Shown: one piece after another, positions 45,683-56,411 of the stretch
How the letters are laid out: every line of letters begins with the position of its first letter
How positions within the stretch are numbered: the stretch's first letter is position 1
Notes under the pieces: generated by a model
What the model saw: the letters and a program-made list of their open reading frames with translations, nothing else
Told to the model about the DNA's origin: nothing
Database searches by the model: none
Position numbers and translations under genes: made by a program
Source: Suillus spraguei
Taxonomy: Eukaryota; Basidiomycota; Agaricomycetes; Boletales; Suillaceae
Direction: 5' to 3'
DNA: 64,000 nucleotides
Assembly: GCA_016800925.1 (NCBI GenBank)
Contig: JABCPU010000020.1
Location: forward strand, 310,001 to 374,000

Positions 45683-47127
45683 TCATCCTGGTTCGCATAG
45701 TAAACAGGGTCATCACTATACTCGTAGTCTTCATCGGCAAATGATCCACTCATCATATACGCGGCTTCTTCAATACCTGCGCATCATTTAGAGTCCTTCC
45801 TTTTCTCTGCTTGAAGTCGTTCATCGTCAAGCTGTCGTTCCCAAGAATGAAGTGCATCGTAGAATCCATTGTCTTTCCAAGTTAATGTAAAGGGAGGGGT
45901 TCCAACTTGTCAAGGACAATAAATGGATAAATGGGTAGGGACCAGTACCTGCAAACTTTGCACTGGTATTCTGCACAGTTCTTTTGACAATGCCCAAGTA
46001 ATCCACAGACGCGACACTTCATGTTTTCATCAGGATTGGAGATGGATTTGCGTAATGGTGATGGTGAAATGATGGGTTTAGGACTAGTGGATCTGGTGCA
46101 CTTCTTCCCCTTATTCCGTCTCATGCGTTTCAAGGCAAGAGTGTTGTTGCATCTAAGCTGAGCTTGTTGATCAGGGGAAAGAGCATACACTGATGCTGGG
46201 AGATCAGGAGTGGTTCCCCGTTCGGCAATCGCAAGAAGTTCGTTAGAAGAAGAGGGGGACATTATGCCGAAGTCTTTTACTAGGACTGGCGGGACAGGAT
46301 CCATTGGACCAAATGATGACGGAATGGACATGGGAGGGTGAATGTGAAGATCGTGAAGTCGAGGGCCGAGCGCTATTAATTCAGCCACAGGAATTCCTAA
46401 CCTTTTTGCAGCTTCACACTGTTCTTCTGTACAAGGCTCATATAGCCAAGCAGGATGATCATGGGACGATGAAGTTGGTTGTTCGATGGGAGATGGGGTT
46501 CGTGGAGAGGCGAGTTTGGTTTGCGTTTGTTGCAGATCAGTGATGGCTTCTTCCGACTAGGTTTCTGGGCCACTCTGGTTTCAGCGACTGATTGCTGGAT
46601 GGTTTCGACAACCGTGTCGGTGAGCTGTCCGATCTCCTGGACAGCAATGCATAAGCCAGCAAGGGCGTCAACACTAGAATACATGCGCGAAGAAGAGGGT
46701 GCTGGAATAGGAAGTGGCGTATCTTCCTGCGGAGAGGGAGGTTGAGCAATACCTGCTCAGCGTTTGGCCACGATGTGAATAGCTTCCTCAACATCGCTCT
46801 AAAAGATTGGGAAGCAGCAACATAGTGTAAGAACAAATGCATTTTTTGAAGATGAAGGAGGCGATGGCAGTACATGATTTCTTTGGTATCATTGGCAGTG
46901 GCTTCGATAAGGGCTGCTGTGCGGATAATGTTGATGAGGAGTAAGGCGGGAAAGGTGCCTCTTTCAGTGAGGATCCTTTCAATTTCAAGGGCGTGTCCTT
47001 CGCATAGAAGGGTGGCTTCAATGTAGGAAGTGTTGTTCGATTTCAGTGGTAAAGGTTCCGTAGTTTTCTGCGTTGGAGTCATTGTTGCAACGGTGATGGG
47101 GGTGATGTAGGCAGTGGGGAAAGACAT
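45683..47127 (-). pseudogene. Chromovirus accessory ORF downstream of pol, with CCHC zinc knuckle
   Basis: Lies between the chromodomain and the 3' LTR on the sense strand. An N-terminal helical part (MSFPTAYITPITVATMTPTQ, ATLLCEGHALEIERILTERG, MYCHRLLHLQKMHLFLHY) is followed after a frameshift by EPCTEEQCEAAKRLGIPVAE, a Pro/Ser-rich stretch, a basic segment (ALKRMRRNKGKK) and MKCRVCGLLGHCQKNC, an exact C-x2-C-x4-H-x4-C knuckle, with a further CKVC. The tail is acidic and ends DDPVYYANQDE at 45683. Retroviral-type Gag proteins usually carry such a knuckle, but no C-x2-C-x4-H-x4-C motif is visible in this element's Gag, suggesting the nucleic-acid-binding role is in this separate ORF. Frameshifts near 46750 and 46400 and a stop near 45790 break it. 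Function inferred. Confidence 0.6.
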
Positions 47128-47189
47128 TTCGATGGTGGTAGTTGATCAAGTGCTTTGTGCAGTTGGTTGACTGAAGGTTAATCAGAGGG

Positions 47190-50100
47190 CGTGTTGCTTC
47201 TTATAAGCATTCAAAATTCGAGCGGAGTTCTTCAAGTTCTTTTCTGGGAGCCATTCGTTATCTCCCGATGAATATCCTTTCCAGGAAATGAGATAGCATC
47301 GGCGATTGCCGGTCCTTTGTGAGAAAGAATTGCTTCTATTTCATATTCTTCCTCTTCTTCGATGATGTCAGGTGGTGGGTTCCAGGAAGTTTCGGACCGT
47401 GTATGTCCGTTTCACTATAGGATGATAAGACAGAAGCGTGGAACGTAGGATGAATTTTCCACTGTGGAGGGAGTTTGAGTGTGAACGTGATGGGTGATAA
47501 GACATTGATGATTGGGAAAGGCCCGTATCGCTTTGGCGCAAAGTTTCCTTGATGGGAGTTTGAGTCTAAGATTGGCAGCAGATAGCCAAACCTTATCTCC
47601 GATCTTCCATGGAATGTACTTATCTCCTCGGGATCGTTCGGCCATTGTTTGCATTGCAATGTTATGGCAGGCGATTGCTTCTTCTCTTATCTTCTACAGG
47701 GATCGTACTCGATCTTCTGCTGCGGGGACTGATGAATCAGGGATAAAGGTGAGGGATAGCGTGTGGTTCGTATCCCATCATCAAATAGAAGGGTGATGCA
47801 TTCCTTGCATCGTGTTTTCGGTGATTGTGGACGAATTCAGCGATCAGTAGATGTTCTACCCACTCTTCAGGATTGTTACGGCAATAGATGTGTAAGTATG
47901 TTCAAGTTCTTGATTTAGCCTTTCCGTTTGACCATCGGTCTGAGGGTGGTAAGCTGTAGATGGAGCAATGACGTAGTTGAGAAGTCGGGCGAGCTCTTTA
48001 GAGAAGCGCGATAGGAACTGTGGGCCTTGATCCGAGATGACTTTGTCGTGGAGTCCAAATCGACGGTAAACATGTTTTAAAAATAGCTTTAGCAATCCCT
48101 TCGGAAGTAACGGTTTTCAAACAAGGGATAATCATTACCCCTTTGTAAGGCCATGGTCTACCACAACCATGAATACTGTCAAAGCCTCCAGAGACAGGGA
48201 GGTCAGTGATAAGATCAACAGAGACCTGGGAAAAGGGGCGAGTTGCAGAGGAAGGTATCGGGGCAAGTGGAGGGCGAACAGGATGTGTGTTGGCTTTCAT
48301 TTGCTGACAAAGACCAGGCTTCTCGTTTGACGAGTTCTTCAGTTTTGAATCTACTGGGGTGTCCCGCAGTAGGGATGATCATGGTACCGTTTCAGGATAT
48401 CGGGACGATGTTGCCTGGTGGAATGTAGGCACGATTCTTAAAATAGAGGACGTTCTCCTCAATCTTCCAGTCAGAGAGTGCCGACTTCATAGGAGGAAGA
48501 CACACGCCATCAAGGGCATCGGACGCTGTTCTGAAGACAGGGTCGTCGAGGGGGTCAGAGGAGACAAAACATCCTTCAGGTCGGTGTCAATGAGATGAAT
48601 GAATAGAGCGTCAGGGAGGAGGGTCTGGTCCTCGTTATCGTCTTTGCCGGAGTCGTAGTCGGGCTGGCGAGATAGTGCATCAGGTACTGCCAATTTGGTA
48701 CCTGCAACATGATGCAGTTCGATGTCGTAAATAGACAAAATCAATTGCCAACGTGCTTGGCGACGAGTAAGCTTCTGTGCACTTCTAAAGTACAGAAGAT
48801 TCTTGTGATCGGTGAATACCAGGACGGGGTGTGGGTTTTCCTTCAAGATAATGACACCATTCATTCAATGCCCAGATTACGGCAAGGAGTTCCCGATCAA
48901 AGATTTGGTAATTGCGTTCTGCGGGGTTCAAAGACTGTGAGAGATATGCACATGGGTGATAAACACCATTTTCATCAGTCTGCAAGAGAACTCTGCCAGT
49001 TGCTACGAGTGACGCATCGGTAGCAATAGCAAATTGTCGGGAAGGATCAGGGTTACGGAGTACTGGTTGGGATGTAAAGCATCATTTCAGTTCTTCGAAG
49101 GTGTCCATACATTCGGTTGACCAATCAAAGACCTTATCTTTCTTTGTTAAATTGATAAGGGGTCAGGCGATGTCAGAATAGTGAGAAATGAACATGCGAT
49201 AGAAGTTGCAAAAACCGAGGAATGACCGAACATCTTTTACAGATGTCAGAGTTGGCCATTCGGAGATTCCCTTGGTCTTGGCGGTATCCATAGCAACTTG
49301 TCCGGGGCGAATTATCATTCCGAGGTATTCCACTTCTTTGCATCGAAGGTGCATTTCTCCGGTTTCAAGAACAGATGTTCTTTTCGTATTTTCATCAAAA
49401 CCCGTCTTGTCCGTTCACGGTGTTCTGCCATAGTCGTGGAGAAAATCAGGATATCGTCCATATAGATAACCATCCATCCATCATTGATTTCCTGTTGGAA
49501 GGTACGATTCATATATGCTTGGAAAGTTGCTGGGGAGTTACAGAGGCCAAAGAACATGATGTTCGGTTCAAAGAGGCTGAATTCCGATAGTGAAAGCAGC
49601 TTTCCAGCAGTCATCGGGATGGATGCAAATATTGTTATAGCCGGACCGGATATCCATTTTTCATAAAGAACTGTGCGTTGTGAAGACATGCGACGAGGGA
49701 GATAGGGAGTGGGAGCGGATAAGCGTTCTTGACTGTCCAGTCATTGATGTAGCGATAATCTTGACAGGGACGCAATTCTCCACTCTTCTTTCCCACAAAG
49801 AAGAAGCCACTGGCTTGGGGTGACTTCGATTCTGAGATAAAGCCTTTCGCAACGTTTTCGTCGATAAATGTTTTGACGGCAGCGCGTTCTTTTTCTGATA
49901 GCGGGTAAACCTTAGATGTGCGAGGGATAAAACCAGGTTTAGTATCGATCCGATGATCGATGCCAGGGCGTTCAGGGGGTAGTTTGTTTAATCTGTCTTT
50001 AGCAAAGACGTCTGCGAAGTCATGCAAATAGTCCAGGACCAATTCTTCGAAGGATTTCTTTTTCTTTTCCTTCTCATCTGTGGCGAATTCCTGAGCTTTG

Positions 50101-51202
50101 TTACTGTATTTCAGAGGAGGAGAGGGGATTGGTGGAATAGTTGGAGAGTTGTTCGAGTCAGGAGGTTCCATCATGTGTGAGAGGTGTGTCCATGGATACT
50201 TCTTCTATGATTCTCATGCTAACTCCATCGATATCATATTCCACAAGAAATTCTCTATCTCCGAGTTCATAGGAGGAGATTTCACGTACTTCTGGCGCAT
50301 GCCAGACATCTTGCATTGTGTTGAATTGGTCATCATCCTCTGTTGGGATCAACGAGGGCACGGGTTCTTCTTTGTCGGGGATTTCCTCAATTGAAGCCAG
50401 GGGAGTATGTTGAAGAGTTTTCAGGGGAACATAAAACTTGGATAGTTTTGGTACATTTGTATCCTGTCCAGGGATCTCTTCTTCTGCTTTTCTTTTTCCA
50501 TACTTCTGTTCTTCTATTGGCCATTGCTCAATAGGTTCTTGGCCAATCCCGCTCGTGGTAATTGTACACAGGGAGTAGGGTCGATGGTACTCGGAGTTTG
50601 TACTTCTGGTTTGGGGTTGTTGGGAATAGAAGGGATTATGAGGGATCTCAGAAGTCGGGAATGTTGCCATTTCTTAGAATGACAATTGAAGGCTGAGGGC
50701 AATCCATTCTTCTTCCGATCCATATCCATATCAACTTCTATTTCATCTGATTTCGTTGTTCGGGGAAGAACTAGTGTTTCAGCAGCCCAATCTATACTTG
50801 GGTTCATTGTGCATAACCACGGAATTCCCAGAAGGATTTGATCTCTTCTTCCTAGTTTGGTGATGTTGAATTTTCCATACATGGTTTGTTCATCAATTTG
50901 ACCACTAGGAGACAGTAGTGTGTGATTGGTCCTCCTTTGATAAGAGTTCCATCTGCTGTAGTGACTTGAAATGGTGTTTTGAGTTTTCATCGTGTGATTT
51001 GATGGAGTTTCACAAACTCTTCGGAAATGAATGTTCCTGCCGCTCCTGAATCAATAACAGCGGTGGTGTCGACAGATTTTAAGCGAGTACGCGAGTGAAG
51101 GGTGATAGGGACACGAAGTTCTTTTCTTTCACCTACAGTGCGTACAAGTCTTAGTAATACATTGGGAGAAACATACATCGAATCTTTGTTTCTCCAAGTC
51201 AA
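47190..51202 (-). pseudogene. Chromovirus pol: protease, RT, RNase H, integrase, chromodomain
   Basis: Protease VIDSGAAGTFISEEF (51055) and LLGIPWLCTMNP (50820); an acidic linker; RT with [20 protein letters not shown] (49750), MDIRSGYNN (49650), FFGLCNSPATFQAYMN (49540) and intact YMDDIL (49460); RNase H including [15 protein letters not shown] (48880) and [11 protein letters not shown] (48800); integrase with DLITDLP (48200), VISDQGPQFLSRF (48030) and AYHPQTDGQTERLNQ (47940); a chromodomain with [13 protein letters not shown] and, shifted, [18 protein letters not shown] (47290). Frameshifts near 49660, 49600, 49350 and 47280 among others disrupt it. Order PR-RT-RH-IN-CHD is diagnostic for Ty3/Gypsy chromoviruses, whose chromodomains target histone marks. 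Confidence 0.88.
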
Positions 51203-51870
51203 AAATCCTCAACAATCCGCCTTACAGTTTCTTTGTCTTCTTCTTCTTCTTCTTTGACTTCGGTCATATTCTTCCTCTTCTGTTGTGGAGCATGACATGT
51301 CCTCATAGCTTGAAGACGATGATGGGAGTTGTCAATGGAAACACATTGCAGCACAACGTCTCGGAATACTTCTGAGACATCTCCTAGTGCGAAAAGCTTT
51401 GTAAGGATACCCCAATTCAGGCCATCTTGGAAGAATTGGATCTTTGTTGCATTATCGGTGATTTGAGCCTTGGCTGCAAGTGCCTCAAAGTCAGCGATAT
51501 AGGTATGAAGATCTCCACTTCCTTGTTTGAGATCCCGAAGTTTCATGAGTGCGGTCCCTTTGGTATCCACTGGGTTGAAGGCTTCTTTGAAGCTTTTCAT
51601 AAAATCCACCATTGTCCCATAACCAACTTTTTGTCCAGAGGTGTTGGTTGATTGAGCATGGTCAAGGAATTGCTCTTTCCAGGATTTGGCATTCCTTTCG
51701 GTCATAAAGGATGTTATGAAAATGATCTTCTGCTTGTCGGTAGTGTAAAGCTTTTCGTTGATGTCGAAGTGAAGATTGCATGACTGGATAAATTTGTGAG
51801 AATTGTCGCGATCTCCATCAAAAGCAGTTGGCTGGCTGATCTTGTATTCAAAATTCTTTGGTCATCATAT
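51199..51870 (-). CDS. Chromovirus Gag-like capsid protein
   Basis: Open from about 51870 to 51199: EYKISQPTAFDGDRDNSHKF, FDINEKLYTTDKQKIIFITS, FMTERNAKSWKEQFLDHAQS, FMKSFKEAFNPVDTKGTALM, LRDLKQGSGDLHTYIADFEA, matching the retrotransposon Gag (capsid) fold family. It ends in a Glu-rich tail (TEVKEEEEEDKETVRRIVED). No zinc knuckle is seen. A start codon upstream of the ATG at 51705 was not settled. Confidence 0.75.
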
Positions 51871-52067
51871 TTGGCGATTCGTCTGGTGAGTTATACTTTC
51901 TCAGTGCCTACACGCGCTGTCTTGCTGTCCGTTAGGGCTTGTCTTCTGTCAGAGGGCTTCTCTTGACAAACGGTTTAGCGTATGCGTATGCTAATCTGCT
52001 TATCTAGCAATCAGGTTTTCGGGGTTGAAGACTGGATAGTCGACAATCAAATAGGACTTTAATCTTT

Positions 52068-52528
52068 TGTTATGGACTGGGGTGGCGTCACCAGTGACAG
52101 TGAAAAAGACACAGCCAGTCTGCTGGGAAGTTCTTACAATGTTCAAAAGAGGACAAGGTGAAGGTACAAAGGAACGCATTCCGAGTACGATCAAGGGTTC
52201 GGCCTCAAAGACAAGTCTAAGAGGTTCTACGAGAATAGAGACTAAGGCTAAGGAGTGCTTAGACTTAGAGACAATTCAAGACGACTTAGGTTGGAGACCT
52301 AAGCGAAGGAGATTCCAGGTAAAACCCAGTAAGATTAAAGTAAAGAATCTACTACAAGTACAACGTGCTTAAATAGACCAATATGTGCGCACGGACCAAG
52401 AGAGGCGTGGGAAATAAGGAAGGAAACTATAGTACAGATGCGTTGAGCATATGAGTCAGAGTCATGTGACATGATATACACGTAAGGAAGCAAAGAGAAA
52501 ATAGATAGGGGCACGTATGATTGTAACA
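52068..52528 (-). repeat. LTR C4 (5' LTR of the chromovirus)
   Basis: TGTTATGGACTGGGGTGG to GATTGTAACA, 461 bp. It has gaps near 52410 relative to C3 but otherwise aligns throughout. Confidence 0.9.
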
Positions 52529-53283
52529 ACGCCTGTAAAGTTCGAGAATCGAAAGGGAAATAGCAATGGTTGGAGAATGGGGAGTAGCGCCAAGATAACC
52601 ACTTAAGACCAAGGCTTCTGCAGCAGTTTCAATAGTGGCCGCACTACGGATGTTAGCGGTCGTAACAAGTGTGTATATGTTGATGACATTGATTGAGAAA
52701 TCAAAAGGACAGGCTTCACTGTCTTCAGGAGGTGGCGAATATTTCCACTTGAGGTACCCGGAGGTGAGTGTGCTGACTATTGGGGCCCAATTTGCATGAA
52801 GGCGAATGAGACGTTGGCACCATCCGCGCTGATCCTTGTATACACGCCACCTGGAGTAGTTGTAAATGAGTGACATGGGTAGATAAAAACACATCACTTA
52901 CTGACTGCTGACAATATCTCGCACAGCAAGCATGAACGTCTCATTGTCTCTGAGGTCATCAGGGACTGTTTCCCATTGGAAGTCATCATCTACAGCACCC
53001 ATGGTATCATCTGCTCCAGCGGCCGTGCCATCCACAGGTTCGTGCTGCATGTCAGCGAGTATTGTTTGAGAGTCGGTACTCAGACCTAAAGCCAATATCA
53101 GCGCAGAGACAGAGTGCAGTGATTGACTCTCTTACCTGAAATATTGGCTTCGTACCTTTCTTGTCGGCACCGTCGGTCCTCGACCTGCTGCGTCTGCGAC
53201 AATACCTTGGATGTAAGTCGTGCAGTAGACCTAGTAGAGCTAACAACGAGTCGCACAGTGCGGGAATTCCTCGCAGGAGGCAT
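52529..53283 (-). pseudogene. KDZ transposase, N-terminal region including CxC1-like part
   Basis: In the right arm from ATG 53283 (MPPARNSRTVRLVVSSTRST), CRQERYEANISGK, DDFQWETVPDDLRDNETFML, then beyond the arm YSRWRVYKDQRGWCQRLIRL, HANWAPIVSTLTSGYLKWKY and LSGYLGATPHSPTIAISLSI followed by LELYRR. The last pattern is characteristic of the CxC1-type N-terminal domain of basidiomycete KDZ transposases (recollection). Introns separate the exons (about 53135-53070 and 52915-52880). The gene is cut at 52528 by the chromovirus LTR and the catalytic core is not found on the other side. Confidence 0.7.
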
Positions 53284-54340
53284 TGTCGATGGTGGGGAAG
53301 GACTCAGAAGATAGAAGGCCCTCGCTGTTACGAACTGGGGTGGCGTCACCAGCGACAGTGAAAAGACACAGGCGGTCTGCTGGGAGTTCTTACAATGTTC
53401 AAAAGAGAACAAGGTGAAAGTACAAGGAACGCGTTCCGAGTACGATCAAGGGTTCAGCCTCGAAGACAAGTCTAAGAGGTATCCGCGAGAATAGAGACTA
53501 AGGCTAAGGAGTGCTTAGACTTAGAGACGATTCAAGACGACTTAGGTTGGAGACCTAAGCGAAGGAGATTCCAGGTAAAACCCAGTAAGATTAAAGTAGG
53601 GAATCTACTACAAGTACACTGTGCTTAAATAGGCCAATATGTGCGCACAGACCAAGAAGGGTGTGAGAATGTGTGTGCGTATCCAAAGAAGGAAGGCAAC
53701 TATAGTACAGATGCGTTGAGCATATGAGCCAGAGTCATGTTATGTAATATACACGGTAAATGAGGTAAGAAAATGAATAGGGGCACGTACGATTGTAAAC
53801 TCGCTGCTGCCAGCGATGGCAGCAGCAAGGCATAGGCATGGGGGTAGATGTAAGCACAGCAGATGCCGTGGGTATATCTGGTAAGGGACGAAATCAACAA
53901 AAGTCACGTGGGGTTGAAACTCACCTAGTACAACATGGAAGACGGTGAGCAGAGGCCCTTAGCATTGCTGAGCACTGTGAACATCTGTATATAGATAAAT
54001 AGATTAATAATAAAAAAAGAATTTTTAAAAAATGGTGAAGAAATGAGGTACTTAGCTGAGCTCATCATCGACGACAGCGAGCAAGGGCTAATTTGGCAGT
54101 GAGCGGCAGTGCAGAGCTTGCCGAGGGAGGGCGGCAATAAGTCAGGAAGCTCTCCCATTGCCGCGCCTCATGACATACTCACATAAGCTACCGTTTTGGG
54201 AAAATCCGCAAAGGGAATTAAAGCTTTATTCTAGGTGGTACTGGCAGTGTGTGAAGATTAGAAGATCCGGTGCTAATTAGCATGCCATAGCCCCCCCCTA
54301 CGACATCCTTATAAGGTAACATAGTAGTGAGGTTGAGGTG
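52920..54340. repeat. Right inverted arm of the KDZ element
   Basis: Reverse complement of 42011-43098. It holds solo LTR C5 (53326-53799) and lacks about 150 bases found in the left arm (HNHYLSDEEL-coding). The sequence across C5 is continuous in the left arm (GGCCCTCGCTGCTGC in reverse complement), so C5 came later. Confidence 0.85.
53326..53799 (-). mobile_element. Solo LTR, family C, copy C5
   Basis: TGTTACGAACTGGGG to GATTGTAAA, 474 bp, flanked by CTCGC on both sides (53321-53325, 53800-53804). The terminal ACA has become A by a small deletion. Confidence 0.9.
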
Positions 54341-54348
54341 AAAATGGG

Positions 54349-54486
54349 ACCAGTAGCTCATTGCACAAGCCAAATCTAGCATCTGCAGGATAATAATTTC
54401 TCTCATGGATATTGAAATTGGTAGTATGAGCATCATGATAGAGATGGGCATCCCAACTGCTTAACATATAGGTAAAGGATAGGTTA
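54349..54486 (-). pseudogene. Harbinger element 2 transposase, middle piece
   Basis: Minus strand: NIHERNYYPADARFGLCNEL followed by LVPF, the family's D-containing block before the KDZ insertion. It joins in meaning to GVHYHLAEW at 41999. On its other side it is cut by LTR A5 at 54487, so the N-terminal half is not in view. Confidence 0.7.
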
Positions 54487-56229
54487 TGTTAAGGTTGTAC
54501 TCAAAGGGTAATGGATCTGAAGGGCTTTGGCCTCAGCTCATATGCTGTGCCCTTTCCCAAGTATTGCCCCTTACTTCAGAAGGAAGGTATATATCTAAAT
54601 GTCCAAAGTATCTGAGAAGGTAGACACATGCTGGATCCGGATGTCCAAAGGATATCTGGAACATAGGTATGGAACAAGATATAAGACTAGTTTCAGACAG
54701 AGTCCTAACCAGAAACTAACGGAGATAGACTACCTGAAGGTAGAGCTAGAGATATAGACTATAGGAGATAATCCTAAGTCTCGGAGGTTGACTAGAGTCG
54801 GAGAGAACTCAAGTCCCAGAGGAACAGAATGAGCAGAACTAAGATGATATTCAAACTGAGGTTCTATGGAGGTTTACAAGTGGAATATATACTGTAGGCA
54901 ACTGGTATGGTGTCTTGCTACTTAAGGGTCTTATATGGAACACATATACAGTGACAACACAACTGTACAGGGATAAGACTTCTTGCCAGTCCTTAAGTTC
55001 ATGGTCTCTGACTTTTCTACTTCATAGCAGATAATGTGATGAGTTCTTGGGAGGGTATGTTTCAATGGTCTTCTTCTTTATATATGGGTACTGATAGGAA
55101 GTTCTGTGTTCTGGATTTGTGTTAGGTATGTTTCACCTAGTAGGTCTTGTTTCAATCTATGAAAGTCTGTTTCAACTTTGTCGTATTCTCCTAATGTGTT
55201 TCTTCCTCCTTGATGAAGGAAGTGGTCTTTGTTTGTTTATATAAAGCTTAGTCAGATAGATAGTCTCTCAGTTTTACTTCTAGGCACTAGTTTTACCTTC
55301 ACTTTAAGTCTTATGTAATCTCACTTGTTTTGAGAATCTATTGTAAAGTGGGTCCAATGTTACCTTCACTTTAGGTCTTAGGTTATTATCACTAGTTTTG
55401 AGATTGTGAGTCTAAAGAGGGAAGTTATTATATTTTTTGTACATGCAAAAATGGGGTTCTTTTATACCTTTTTGGATTCCCCTTACTAAGCATGATTCAT
55501 CAGCTGGATTGGTAAGAAAGTAGCTTACAAACCAGGCCATGTGATGTGATGAATCAGCCACTTACTAAGTACATTATAAATACAGTTTGTAATTTTACAA
55601 AGCATGACAGAAATAAATGAGTCATCTTATAATCTGAATGAGATGAATCATCCTACTTACTAAGTATATTACAAATAAGGTTCAAGATCTTACAAAGCCT
55701 GAATATTCATGACAAAACATGATGAGTCAACTCTGAAAGTCTTATAAATCAAAAAATGTCTCACAGAGAGAAGGTTCTGGAATATAATAAAAAGAGACAG
55801 AATGTGAAAGAATTGTTCTAGAAGAATATATATATAAGAGATGTAAGATATGAAAGACATGAGGACCATAGTATAAGTATGGTATAAGTCACATACCATG
55901 TATGACAACGGATAATCAATAAGTCCAGGACCGAGGGCTATGTACAAATTATAATGGAAGTTTATTAGTAAAAGCACAGTAGATCAGTAAGCACAAGTCG
56001 GAAATAAAACATAGGTAGCAGATCAATAAGCAAGACAGAAATATACATAGCCAAAATATCAGAGACAGGAGGGTTACCGAAAGGAGATAGACACAGATGT
56101 CCATAGTGGAGTTAGAATGCGAGAAGTAGGAAGTTTCAGATGAGTGGTCCAGATAGGATCTGTGGACCAGATGGAAGTAGGAGTGATTGGATCCGATTGG
56201 ATCTGGGATCAGATGTATGGTATATGACA
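54487..56229 (-). mobile_element. LTR family A, copy A5, interrupted by a ~1-kb insertion
   Basis: TGTTAAGGTTGTACTC to GGTATATGACA; about 742 bp without the insertion at 54911-55907. It is followed by GTATCCCCCCTTAGGGCC, whose reverse complement is a polypurine-tract-like AAGGGGGGA next to the LTR, so this may be the 3' LTR of a minus-strand element rather than a solo LTR. Flanks do not match (GGTTA, GTATC). Confidence 0.75.
54911..55907. mobile_element. AT-rich insertion in LTR A5, LTR-like family D
   Basis: Starts TGTCTTGCTAC and ends GTATGACA, so the termini TGTC/GACA are inverted. Flanks ATGG on the left and ACGG on the right, a 4-base duplication with one C/T difference. The interior has short internal repeats (CTTTAGGTCTTA, TACTAAGTA) and no coding. 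Other A-family LTRs are continuous here (GGCATGGATAATC). Confidence 0.6.
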
Positions 56230-56411
56230 GTATCCCCCCTTAGGGCCGAACCCCTGAGGCACAAGAAGCATTGATCTGAATTGGATGAAATTAATGTGGG
56301 ACAATGGAGAAGTTTGATGGTTGAAGTGCTGAGTCTGTAATCCGACAGATATACAGATGTCAGACATCCGGAGTGACCCCTACCCCCACTTCATATCCCT
56401 GTTAACAAAAC

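Larger units (their letters stand above)
45172..52528 (-). mobile_element. Chromovirus (Ty3/Gypsy with chromodomain), both LTRs present
   Basis: LTR C3 (45172-45646) and LTR C4 (52068-52528) bound an internal region coding on the minus strand: Gag, protease, RT, RNase H, integrase, chromodomain and an extra 3' ORF. A polypurine tract (minus-strand AAAAAGGGGG) lies next to the left LTR, as expected for the 3' LTR. The LTRs differ at roughly 6-8% of positions by eye. Flanks TCGGG and ACGCC do not match, so no target duplication remains. Several frameshifts in pol mean it cannot move by itself. Confidence 0.9.
42011..54340 (-). mobile_element. KDZ-class DNA transposon with ~1-kb inverted arms, 8-bp TSD
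   Basis: Flanked by AAAATGGG at 42003-42010 and 54341-54348, an 8-bp target duplication, the length known for KDZ/Zisupton elements. Ends are AACCTCAACCTCACTAC on the left and, in reverse complement, CACCTCAACCTCACTAC on the right. Inside are the two inverted arms, KDZ-type N-terminal coding sequence, an HMG-box-like gene, a chromovirus (45172-52528) and solo LTR C5. Without the inserted LTR elements it is about 4.5 kb. The insertion lies in the Harbinger transposase between the codons for NELLVPF and GVHYHLAEW. The transposase core of the KDZ gene is missing. Confidence 0.75.

Noticed and set aside
55690..55977. 95-codon minus ORF with hydrophobic residues
   Set aside because: AT-rich sequence running across the border between the family D insertion and LTR A5; hydrophobicity follows from base composition.
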